From Desulfuromonadaceae bacterium (lineage in GTDB: Bacteria; Desulfobacterota; Desulfuromonadia; Desulfuromonadales; Geopsychrobacteraceae), in contig DAOWKG010000192.1 in NCBI GenBank assembly GCA_030639985.1, positions 1-5,961 on the forward strand: a stretch of DNA of 5,961 nucleotides, read 5' to 3'. The notes below the pieces were generated by a model that was given only the letters and a program-made list of their open reading frames with translations, was not told the DNA's origin and did not search any database. The translations under genes and the position numbers were made by a program. This document shows, in pieces, positions 1 through 5,719 of this stretch. The number at the start of each line of letters is the position of its first letter. Positions within the stretch are counted from its first letter, which is position 1.

Positions 1-1108
1 TCCCCATTCCCATGGTTTGCATGACAAAGCGACGGCTGGTATCCGCTTCTGATTCCGGGATGCGTTCAGCTCGATTCAGGATAGTAGGGAGCTCTGCGGA
101 GCTCTTCAACGTTTCAGCGACATCGATATCCATCGCTATAAAGCGTTGGCCGCCCTGTTGATCCACCAGCAAGGACAAGTTCCGGTTCTTAACCGTAGCC
201 AGATCAAGCACAACTTCGGCCCGCTCTCCCGCAGAGAGGATAATCGAGGTCATGGGCACGGGACGATTCAGGAATCCACCATCGGAGGCAATCATCTGAA
301 AAGGATGGCTTCCGGCAAAGTAAATCCTGTAGATGGAGGAGTTTGAACCATTCAGCAGGCGCAGCCGAAGACGACGATTCTCCACCCGCAGGGTTGGCGA
401 CATCACGCCATTCACCAGCAGATAGTTGCCGATGACGCCATTCATTATCTCATGCCTGTTCTGGACATAGGCAAACTGGCCATCGGAGAAAAAACGTCGA
501 TCCTGGAGGACAACAGGAATATCATCAACCCCGTAGGCTTTAGGGATATCAAGCTGATCCGAGACCTCGTCATCGATGAGAAAGAGACCGGCCATTCCAT
601 GATAGACCTGCTCTCCGGTTTTCCCCATAGCATGCGGATGGTACCAGAGGGTCGCGGCCTGCTGCTTGATGGTAAAATCAGGATTCCAGGAGGTTCCGGG
701 TGCAATCGGTTGTCTGGGGCCACCATCCCAGCGGCTTGGAACATGCAGTCCATGCCAATGCAAGGTCGTGGTTTCCGGCAGGGTGTTATTCACTTGAATT
801 TTAAAGCGCTGGCCGTTTCTAACGCGGATTGTGGGCCCGAGAAAATCCCCGTTATAGCCGAAGGTTTGAGTTGTTTTTCCAGGGAAAAAGATTTTTTTTC
901 CTCGCTGGGCAGTTAATTTGAATTGTGCAATTTTACCACTCTTATCCAGGTTTTCCAGCAGGGGAGGTATTGGCAGAGGGGTTGTAAAATTGCTGGCAAA
1001 AACTGTCGAGAGCAAACTTTCTTTGTTCAGAAGAAAAAGACCGGTTGAGCCGACACCTGCCACTGCTAACACGGCCAGTCCACTTTGAATAAATTGTCGC
1101 CGTTTCAT
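1..1108 (-). CDS. CueO-like periplasmic multicopper oxidase (partial, C-terminus beyond window)
   Basis: The minus-strand frame stays open from an ATG at 1108 to the window edge, giving 369 residues. Residues 1-38 look like a Tat signal: K-R-R-Q-F at 2-6, a hydrophobic stretch at 10-27 and a possible cleavage site after Ala38. Export already folded with copper is typical of this family. Copper motifs are H117-W-H-G and W155-Y-H-P-H, which supply ligands to the type 2/type 3 trinuclear cluster; the linking text (DGGPRQPIAPG, then MGKTGEQVYHGMAGL) closely resembles E. coli CueO, a cuprous oxidase. The visible end (M363, M366, M368) sits where CueO begins its Met-rich segment. The type 1 copper site and the last His-rich motifs should lie to the left of the window. 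An AAGGAG site lies 7 bases before the ATG. It is the last visible gene of the merR-DUF302 operon. The family call is firm; CueO rather than CopA/PcoA-type oxidase is inferred from motif context. Confidence 0.93.
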   Translation of the reverse strand, partial: MKRRQFIQSGLAVLAVAGVGSTGLFLLNKESLLSTVFASNFTTPLPIPPLLENLDKSGKIAQFKLTAQRGKKIFFPGKTTQTFGYNGDFLGPTIRVRNGQRFKIQVNNTLPETTTLHWHGLHVPSRWDGGPRQPIAPGTSWNPDFTIKQQAATLWYHPHAMGKTGEQVYHGMAGLFLIDDEVSDQLDIPKAYGVDDIPVVLQDRRFFSDGQFAYVQNRHEIMNGVIGNYLLVNGVMSPTLRVENRRLRLRLLNGSNSSIYRIYFAGSHPFQMIASDGGFLNRPVPMTSIILSAGERAEVVLDLATVKNRNLSLLVDQQGGQRFIAMDIDVAETLKSSAELPTILNRAERIPESEADTSRRFVMQTMGMG

Positions 1109-1147
1109 CTCATTGCTCCTTATGGGTAAACTCGCGAACCCGAAAGC

Positions 1148-1534
1148 CTATAAACCAGCAATAACCTTTTGTAGCTTTTCCCGAATGATTTCTGCTGTAC
1201 TGATAAGATCCCGATTACCCACGGCTTGCATGGATGCGACCGGATCAATTGCAGCGACCTCAACCTTGCCATCTTCCCACTCCTGGACAACGACATTGCA
1301 AGGTAGCATGGTGCCAATATGAGGCTCGGCCTGTAACGCCCTATAGGCATAGGAGGGATTGCAGGCCCCGAGGATTGTGTAATTCCGGAAATCGATATCA
1401 AGCTTTTCTTTCATTTTACTTTTAACGTCGATTTCCGACAAAATCCCAAATCCTTCTGCACTGAGTTTTTCATTAACAACCGATATACTTTCTTCAAAAT
1501 TCAGTTGCGTTGACTTGCTGAAATAATATGTCAT
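1148..1534 (-). CDS. DUF302 domain protein
   Basis: This 128-residue protein is a single DUF302 domain (PF03625, COG3439) with no signal peptide or membrane segment, so it is probably cytoplasmic. Family features visible are the G-A-C-N-P segment at 57-60 followed by Y-A-Y-R-A-L, then G-T-M-L-P-C at 74-79 and a V-E-V-A-A-I-D-P segment ending at Pro98. Two cysteines (Cys58, Cys79) and His72 lie in these conserved parts. The biochemical function of DUF302 is not established. I chose the ATG at 1534 because an AAGGAG site ends 7 bases before it; an in-frame TTG at 1540 would leave only one base of spacing. The gene sits 56 bases after merR and 39 bases before the oxidase on the same strand, so it belongs to the copper operon. 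A role in binding or handling metal or redox stress is inference from position only. Confidence 0.88.
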   Translation of the reverse strand: MTYYFSKSTQLNFEESISVVNEKLSAEGFGILSEIDVKSKMKEKLDIDFRNYTILGACNPSYAYRALQAEPHIGTMLPCNVVVQEWEDGKVEVAAIDPVASMQAVGNRDLISTAEIIREKLQKVIAGL

Positions 1535-1541
1535 GATCAAA

Positions 1542-1547
1542 CTCCTT
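1542..1547 (-). promoter_or_regulatory. Ribosome binding site that fixes the DUF302 start
   Basis: AAGGAG on the minus strand stands 7 bases upstream of the ATG at 1534 but only one base from the in-frame TTG at 1540. The spacing supports the ATG as the true start. Confidence 0.75.
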
Positions 1548-1590
1548 GGTTGCTGAAGATTTGACTTGTCGCCACCACAGCCAGATAGAA

Positions 1591-2022
1591 TTATCGCGAG
1601 ACACTCTCCCCGTTTAACCTTTCCACTCCTTCAAGAGCCTTAAGAATTGGGCAGTCATCGGTTGGCCCCTTTCCGTTGCAGCATTCATCTAATGTTTCCA
1701 AAGTATTCTGAATATTTTTCAGATCACTGATCTTCTGCTTGATCGCGTCAATTTTTGCTTCGACCTGCACCTTTACGTCGCTCTTGCTGGCTGATGGGTT
1801 ATGACGCAGAGAAAGCAGTTCTTTGATCTCTTTCAGGGTAAATCCAAGGGTCTTTGCACGTTTAATAAAACGCAATCGGGTTATCGCCTGGCTTGAGTAG
1901 ATGCGGTAATTGGAAGCGGTTCGTTCCGGGGGCTCAAGCAGCCCTTCTCTTTCGTAGAAGCGAACTGTTTCAATCCCGAGCTCTGCACCTTTGGCCACTT
2001 TGCCGATTGTTAATCCAGCCAT
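1591..2022 (-). CDS. MerR-family heavy-metal-responsive transcriptional regulator
   Basis: The 143-residue protein has the standard MerR layout: an N-terminal winged helix-turn-helix (I6-G-K-V-A, then T19-V-R-F-Y-E-R-E-G-L-L, and the wing around S37-N-Y-R-I-Y), a second helix pair (about 48-72, with T58-L-G-F-T-L-K-E-I), a long dimerisation helix (about 80-112) and a metal-binding loop. That loop is C114-C115, eight residues, then C124-P-I-L, as in ZntR and MerR; CueR has seven residues between its two loop cysteines. These are the only three cysteines. At the start of the dimerisation helix, where ZntR and MerR place an extra Cys ligand and CueR has Ser, this protein reads S79-K-S81. Loss of that Cys is usual for monovalent-metal sensors, and the neighbours are copper genes, so Cu+ (or Ag+/Au+) is the favoured signal, but Zn/Cd/Pb cannot be excluded. 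An AAGGAG lies 5 bases before the ATG. It probably controls both divergent promoters. Confidence 0.93.
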   Translation of the reverse strand: MAGLTIGKVAKGAELGIETVRFYEREGLLEPPERTASNYRIYSSQAITRLRFIKRAKTLGFTLKEIKELLSLRHNPSASKSDVKVQVEAKIDAIKQKISDLKNIQNTLETLDECCNGKGPTDDCPILKALEGVERLNGESVSR

Positions 2023-2062
2023 AGCAACTCCTTGTCTGTCTATTTATTGCTGATTTAACTTT

Positions 2063-2094
2063 ATCATAAAGCCTAAAGCATACTACAGAGTCAA
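2063..2094 (-). promoter_or_regulatory. Leftward MerR-type promoter/operator for merR-DUF302-oxidase
   Basis: Read on the minus strand, a TTGACT -35 box (2089-2094) and a TATGAT -10 box (2063-2068) are separated by 20 bases. Ordinary sigma-70 promoters have about 17; 19-20 is typical of promoters that MerR-family proteins untwist. An imperfect dyad (half-sites at 2070-2074 and 2087-2091) lies in the spacer, 22 bases across as in the rightward copy. Transcription should start near 2056, about 34 bases before merR, implying autoregulation of the operon. Confidence 0.72.
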
Positions 2095-2155
2095 GGATGC
2101 AGATCGATTTATTTTGTCTGCAACAAAAATAAGATAAAAATAGTCAGTTTTACCC

Positions 2156-2187
2156 TTGACCCTATAGTTGGGTGGAGGGTTTAGAAT
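2156..2187 (+). promoter_or_regulatory. Rightward MerR-type promoter/operator for the small peptide and Cu+ ATPase
   Basis: A TTGACC -35 box (2156-2161) and a TAGAAT -10 box (2182-2187) are separated by 20 bases. The spacer holds the dyad ACCCT (2159-2163) and AGGGT (2176-2180), overlapping the -35 box as MerR-family operators do. The -35 region and first half-site, CCTTGACCCTATAGT, resemble known heavy-metal MerR operators. Transcription should start near 2194, giving an untranslated leader of about 60 bases. Confidence 0.82.
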
Positions 2188-2210
2188 AGAGACATCAATA
2201 GAAAACGGCA

Positions 2211-2232
2211 GATGACATCTTCGGTTGTCGTC
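2211..2232 (+). promoter_or_regulatory. Possible stem-loop in the leader of the rightward operon
   Basis: GATGACA (2211-2217) can pair with TGTCGTC (2226-2232), seven pairs including one G-U, around an eight-base loop. It lies within the predicted transcript leader, just before the purine-rich ribosome binding site. No T-run follows, so it is not a terminator. It could affect mRNA stability, or it may be chance. Confidence 0.3.
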
Positions 2233-2256
2233 GCTACTTAAAGAGAGGAGGAGACT

Positions 2257-2403
2257 ATGAATCCGACATTAAACGATATTCTCTGGTACGCTTTTATCGG
2301 TGGCATGTTTTTCATGATGATGCGTAAGGGTGGTTGCTGTGGCGGACACCGGCATAAAAAAGAAGAGGATAAAAGAAATAACGAGAAACTGACAAAACAA
2401 TAA
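2257..2403 (+). CDS. Small membrane peptide with Cys/His-rich tail
   Basis: This 48-residue reading frame starts at an ATG preceded by a strong purine-rich site (GAGAGGAGGAG) and ends 78 bases before the ATPase gene. Residues 8-22 are hydrophobic and end in three Met (M20-M22); they could form one short membrane segment. Arg23-Lys24 follow, so by the positive-inside rule the tail should face the cytoplasm. The tail begins G-G-C27-C28-G-G-H31-R-H33 and continues as a charged Lys/Glu stretch. The Cys-Cys and His-x-His groups could bind a soft metal ion. It is the first gene behind the MerR-type promoter, so it is very likely expressed with the ATPase. I do not recognise a named family. A role in handing copper to the pump, or as an accessory subunit, is inference. 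Coding status is supported by start, ribosome site, operon position and sensible composition. Confidence 0.78.
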   Translation: MNPTLNDILWYAFIGGMFFMMMRKGGCCGGHRHKKEEDKRNNEKLTKQ

Positions 2404-2414
2404 TTTTTTTGCCA

Positions 2415-2435
2415 CCCTCACCCTCGAGGAGAGGG
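2415..2435 (+). repeat. Imperfect inverted repeat between the small gene and the ATPase gene
   Basis: CCCTC (2415-2419) mirrors GAGGG (2431-2435), and between them lies the palindrome CCTCGAGG (2422-2429), with small bulges on both sides. No T-run follows on either strand, so it is unlikely to be a terminator. It could be a transcript-processing or stabilising hairpin that sets different levels of the two products, or a trace of an intergenic palindromic repeat. Confidence 0.4.
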
Positions 2436-2481
2436 AGACATTCTAAAAATAGCTGCTGATTAGTGCTACAAGGAGCAACCT

Positions 2482-4833
2482 ATGCATAAACATACAGAAG
2501 AGTGCCACCACTCGCCACACGACACAGTCTATACCGACCCGGTTTGTGGAATGAGCACTGAAGATAAAGATTCCTACAGATTTCACGAACATGAAGGAAA
2601 GCCCTTTTATTTCTGTAGCGACAAGTGTCTGACAAAATTCAAGGATGATCCAGACGCCTACAAAGACGGGTATCGTGATCGCACCCAACCACCAACGGCG
2701 GAAGAGAGTGCAACCCTCTACAGCTGTCCGATGCACCCTGAAGTTGAACAACTGGGGCCGGGCCCGTGTCCCAAATGCGGGATGGCACTGGAAAGTCTGG
2801 CGCTGACCGTTGATGAAGATGAGAATCCCGAATATGGCTATATGTGGAAGCGTTTTGTTTTCTCGGCATTGCTCTCTATCCCGCTGGTAATTATCGCCAT
2901 GCGCGGAATGTTGCCGGGAGGCGGGATCATCGAAACTATCGCTTCACCCAAAGCCCTTGGCTGGGTGGAACTGCTTCTGGCAACACCGGTCGTTCTCTGG
3001 GCGGGCTGGCCGTTCTATCTCCGTGGGGTACAGTCAGTCGTCAATAAAAGCCTCAACATGTTCACCTTGATCGGCCTCGGTGTTTCAATGGCGTACATCT
3101 ATAGTCTGGTGGCGGTGTTGCTGCCCGATATTTTCCCCGTCGGCATGCGTGGCCCGGACGGCTCGGTTGGCGTCTATTTTGAAGCGGCAGCGGTGATTGT
3201 GACCCTGATTCTACTCGGGCAGGTGCTGGAACTGCGGGCTCGCAGCCAGACCGGTGCTGCAATCAAGGCGCTGCTGGGTCTCTCTCCCAAAACGGCGCGC
3301 AAGATCAATGCCGATGGCAGTGAAGAAGATATCCCGCTCGAACAGGTCACAGTTGCTGACCTGTTACGCATCCGTCCCGGTGAAAAAATTCCGGTCGATG
3401 GGGTCGTCATCGAAGGGACCAGTGCGATTGATGAATCGATGATCTCGGGCGAGCCGATTCCGGTCACCAAGCAAGCGGGAGATCGGCTGATCGGTGCCAC
3501 CATCAACGCTACCGGTTCGCTGATTATGGAAGCAAAAAAGGTAGGTAGCGACACCCTGCTGGCACAGATTATCCAGATGGTTGCCGCTGCCCAGCGTAGC
3601 CGCGCGCCGATTCAGAAGCTGGCCGATCAGGTTGCTGGTTATTTTGTCCCGGCGGTCATTGCTGTTGCCCTGCTCGCCTTTGTCGTCTGGTTTCTGGTCG
3701 GGCCCGACCCACGTCTGGCTTATGCGCTGATCGCTGCTGTTTCGGTACTTATCATTGCTTGCCCCTGTGCCCTGGGACTGGCGACACCGATGTCAATCAT
3801 GGTGGCAACCGGCAAAGGTGCCGGGATGGGAGTCCTGTTCAAAAATGCCGAAGCGATCGAAACCCTGCGTAAAATCAATACGCTGGTCGTTGATAAGACT
3901 GGCACCCTGACCCTTGGTGAACCGAAACTGACCGGTGTGATTCCGGCTGAACATATCGAAGAACAGCGTCTATTACTGTTGGCCGCCAGCCTCGAAAAAG
4001 GGAGCGAACACCCACTGGCGGCAGCCCTGGTCGATGGCGCATTGGAACGCGGGTTGACACTTCTGGATGCGCAGGAATTTGAATCACATGCCGGCAAAGG
4101 AGTCACTGGACAGGTTGATGGAGTTGAGGTGCTGCTCGGTAACGACAAGCTACTGAGTGACTATTCCATAGATCCCGGTTTTCTGGCTACGCAGGCTGAA
4201 GAGCTGCGCAGCGAAGGACAGACCGTGATGCTGGTTGCTGTTGATGGCCAAATAGCCGGACTACTAGTGGTCTCAGACCCGATCAAGGAGACAACCCCTG
4301 ACGCAATCAAGCAATTACACGCCGAAGGGATCAAGATTGTCATGCTGACCGGCGACAACCGGGCAACTGCTGAAGCGGTCGGTAGAAAACTCAACATCGA
4401 TCAGATTATTGCCGAGGTCCTGCCAGACGAAAAAGCTGCCGTGGTGAAAAAGTTTCAGGCAGCCGGAGAGATGGTGGCGATGGCTGGTGATGGCATTAAT
4501 GATGCTCCGGCACTGGCACAGGCAGAAGTCGGGATCGCCATGGGTACCGGTACCGACGTGGCGATGGAATCGGCTGGCGTGACTCTGGTCAAAGGGGAGC
4601 TGACCGGAATTATACGGGCTCGTAAATTAAGCAGGGCAACCATGGCCAACATCCGGCAAAACCTGTTCTTCGCCTTTATCTACAACTCACTCGGTGTGCC
4701 ACTGGCCGCTGGGTTGCTCTATCCGTTCTTTGGTGTTCTGCTCAGTCCGGTAATCGCGGCCGCTGCGATGAGTCTGAGTTCTGTTTCAGTGATTAGCAAT
4801 GCGCTTCGATTACGCTCTGTGACAATAAGGTGA
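2482..4833 (+). CDS. copA: Cu+-exporting P1B-type ATPase with YHS and heavy-metal-binding N-terminal domains
   Basis: This 783-residue inner-membrane pump uses ATP to export Cu+ (possibly Ag+). It begins with a His/Cys-rich leader (H2, H4, C8, H9, H10, H13), then a YHS domain (D19-P-V-C-G-M and F44-C-S-D-K-C), then a heavy-metal-binding domain (Y80-S-C-P-M-H-P and P95-C-P-K-C-G-M). No G-M-T-C-x-x-C HMA domain is present. About eight membrane segments are seen near 124-140, 160-180, 191-213, 231-250, 387-406, 413-433, 728-746 and 749-770. Core motifs are S322-G-E-P (actuator), C427-P-C (metal site), D471-K-T-G-T (phosphorylated Asp), H510-P (nucleotide domain), T623-G-D and G669-D-G-I-N-D. Y734-N735 and M763-x-x-S766-S767 are the residues that mark Cu+-specific P1B-1 pumps. 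The Lys/Asp signature of zinc pumps is absent. The start has AAGGAG 6 bases upstream. The reading frame looks intact, and induction through the MerR-type promoter is expected. The symbol denotes function; the architecture is close to SilP/CopB-like members. Confidence 0.97.
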   Translation: MHKHTEECHHSPHDTVYTDPVCGMSTEDKDSYRFHEHEGKPFYFCSDKCLTKFKDDPDAYKDGYRDRTQPPTAEESATLYSCPMHPEVEQLGPGPCPKCGMALESLALTVDEDENPEYGYMWKRFVFSALLSIPLVIIAMRGMLPGGGIIETIASPKALGWVELLLATPVVLWAGWPFYLRGVQSVVNKSLNMFTLIGLGVSMAYIYSLVAVLLPDIFPVGMRGPDGSVGVYFEAAAVIVTLILLGQVLELRARSQTGAAIKALLGLSPKTARKINADGSEEDIPLEQVTVADLLRIRPGEKIPVDGVVIEGTSAIDESMISGEPIPVTKQAGDRLIGATINATGSLIMEAKKVGSDTLLAQIIQMVAAAQRSRAPIQKLADQVAGYFVPAVIAVALLAFVVWFLVGPDPRLAYALIAAVSVLIIACPCALGLATPMSIMVATGKGAGMGVLFKNAEAIETLRKINTLVVDKTGTLTLGEPKLTGVIPAEHIEEQRLLLLAASLEKGSEHPLAAALVDGALERGLTLLDAQEFESHAGKGVTGQVDGVEVLLGNDKLLSDYSIDPGFLATQAEELRSEGQTVMLVAVDGQIAGLLVVSDPIKETTPDAIKQLHAEGIKIVMLTGDNRATAEAVGRKLNIDQIIAEVLPDEKAAVVKKFQAAGEMVAMAGDGINDAPALAQAEVGIAMGTGTDVAMESAGVTLVKGELTGIIRARKLSRATMANIRQNLFFAFIYNSLGVPLAAGLLYPFFGVLLSPVIAAAAMSLSSVSVISNALRLRSVTIR

Positions 4834-5156
4834 GTTAAAAACGGTGACGGCAAACTGGCGACATAGACATGAAAGTTTCTACCTTATTTCCACCCCAATC
4901 CATCCGATCAGCCAGTATTCACCTCTGAATGAATTTGATGGCTGTAGCGGTAGAGTCCAATATGCCACTTCAGATTATTTTCAGTTGTCAGAAGGGGTTG
5001 AAACCTTATTTCTATGAATCCCGATCCCTAGCACTCGGCTGCTTCGGGCAATCGTCAAAACTTAGCAATTAAAGCAGGTAAAATTACTCGAGTAGGAGGA
5101 CAGTGGTAATTGTCAGATGTAACTAGTCATGAAAACAGCCACACTCAACGGATTAT

Positions 5157-5178
5157 TCACTTCAAAAGTGACTTTTTT
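5157..5178 (+). terminator. Weak intrinsic terminator candidate
   Basis: TCACTT (5157-5162) pairs with AAGTGA (5166-5171) around a three-base loop, followed by C and six T, then more T-rich sequence. The six-pair, A/T-rich stem is weak, and it lies over 320 bases beyond the ATPase stop codon. It is the best terminator-like structure seen before the next gene, but it could be chance. Confidence 0.35.
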
Positions 5179-5274
5179 GATTTTTGACACCACAAGAAAA
5201 ACTCCGGTCCAACGAATCGAACTTCACTTTTCACCACTGAACAGTGCCTAGAATTCTCGTGGATATTAAGTCTC

Positions 5275-5302
5275 TTGTAGGCTAGCAGAATGCTGCTATC
5301 AT
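5275..5302 (+). promoter_or_regulatory. Tentative promoter for the DUF211 unit
   Basis: TTGTAG (5275-5280) and TATCAT (5297-5302) are spaced by 16 bases upstream of the DUF211 gene. Both boxes are imperfect and a small hairpin occupies the spacer. A promoter is expected somewhere here because of the long gap from the ATPase, but this exact site is uncertain. Confidence 0.22.
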
Positions 5303-5347
5303 ATTATTAGGCATGTTGACTATCAGACGGAATGACTTGGAGGAAGA

Positions 5348-5386
5348 GTGAAAAAAAATGTTGTGGCACTTTCTCTTTGGGGTTAA
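5348..5386 (+). other. Very short GTG-started reading frame upstream of DUF211 (leader peptide or gene remnant)
   Basis: A GGAGG site (5339-5343) lies 4 bases before a GTG that opens a 12-codon frame reading M-K-K-N-V-V-A-L-S-L-W-G. The sequence looks like the start of a signal peptide. A one-base shift near the stop would extend it by about 11 more residues before another stop. It could be a leader peptide translated ahead of DUF211, the broken start of a lost exported protein, or chance. The ribosome site is stronger than that of the DUF211 gene. Confidence 0.25.
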
Positions 5387-5430
5387 CCCTCGTCAGTAAA
5401 TCAAACAAAGCATCATAAGGCTGGTGAAGT

Positions 5431-5694
5431 ATGGCATATTTGAGACGAATTGAACTTGATGTTCTTAAACCCCATCAACCCAACAGCCTGGACTTTACCT
5501 CCGCTATTGCTGACAAATCGCCAGGAGCACGGATCGAACTGATAGTCACAGAGGTGGATGAAAAAACGGAAACCGTTGTCATCGTTATTGCTGGCGAAAA
5601 TCTGAAGTACGAAGCCATTGTCGATGCTATTTCAGCTATGGGTGGTTCGATACACAGCATTGACAAGGTCGAAGTGGAAAGTGAGTCCGATTAG
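5431..5694 (+). CDS. DUF211 family protein
   Basis: The 87-residue protein matches DUF211 (PF02680), a small family best known from archaea and also found in bacteria; its function is not established. Visible family features are the start R-R-I-E-L-D-V-L-K-P-H (5-15), the strand pattern E36-L-I-V-T-E-V-D, an E-T-V-V-I-V-I-A-G-E segment (47-56) and the end G71-G-S-I-H-S-I-D. Length is about normal for the family. The alternation of strands and helices suits a ferredoxin-like fold. There is no signal peptide. The ATG has a modest GGTGA site 3 bases upstream and a more distant AAGG. It ends 25 bases before a VIT1/CCC1-like gene on the same strand, so the two are probably co-transcribed. A link to metal or ion handling through that neighbour is inference. 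Confidence 0.9.
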   Translation: MAYLRRIELDVLKPHQPNSLDFTSAIADKSPGARIELIVTEVDEKTETVVIVIAGENLKYEAIVDAISAMGGSIHSIDKVEVESESD

Positions 5695-5719
5695 ATGAAA
5701 CAGGTCAATTGCGAAGAGC

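Larger units (their letters stand above)
4834..5430. other. Gene-poor intergenic stretch
   Basis: About 600 bases between the ATPase and the DUF211 gene contain no reading frame I can support. Only short frames occur, for example 4929-5072 (47 residues) and 5129-5251 (40 residues), and neither has a well-placed ribosome binding site. Small structures present are a loose stem-loop pairing CCCGA (5020-5024) with TCGGG (5044-5048), a hairpin with T-run at 5157-5178, and a hairpin pairing TAGCAG (5283-5288) with CTGCTA (5293-5298). I see no RNA gene, insertion sequence end or CRISPR repeat. It may be decayed sequence marking the edge of the copper module. Confidence 0.6.

Noticed and set aside
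452..916. Open frame of 154 codons on the plus strand, with others nearby (146-346 plus, 445-753 minus)
   Set aside because: They lie entirely within the multicopper oxidase gene in other frames and show no family features; the oxidase frame carries all the copper motifs.
1538..1540. TTG as the start of the DUF302 gene
   Set aside because: It would sit one base from the AAGGAG site; the ATG at 1534 has normal spacing.
2404..2410. Run of seven T directly after the small gene as a terminator
   Set aside because: No stem precedes the run; the hairpin comes after it, the wrong order for a plus-strand terminator.
4929..5072. 47-residue frame downstream of the ATPase
   Set aside because: No ribosome binding site, no recognisable family feature, and an ATG in an otherwise gene-poor stretch.
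5201..5226. AATCGAAC resembling the T-arm of a minus-strand tRNA
   Set aside because: The flanking bases do not pair to form a T-stem and no acceptor or anticodon arm can be found around it.
5129..5251. 40-residue frame starting M-K-T-A-T-L
   Set aside because: The nearest purine-rich site is about 29 bases upstream, and the hairpin with T-run lies inside it; kept only as a remark on the gap.
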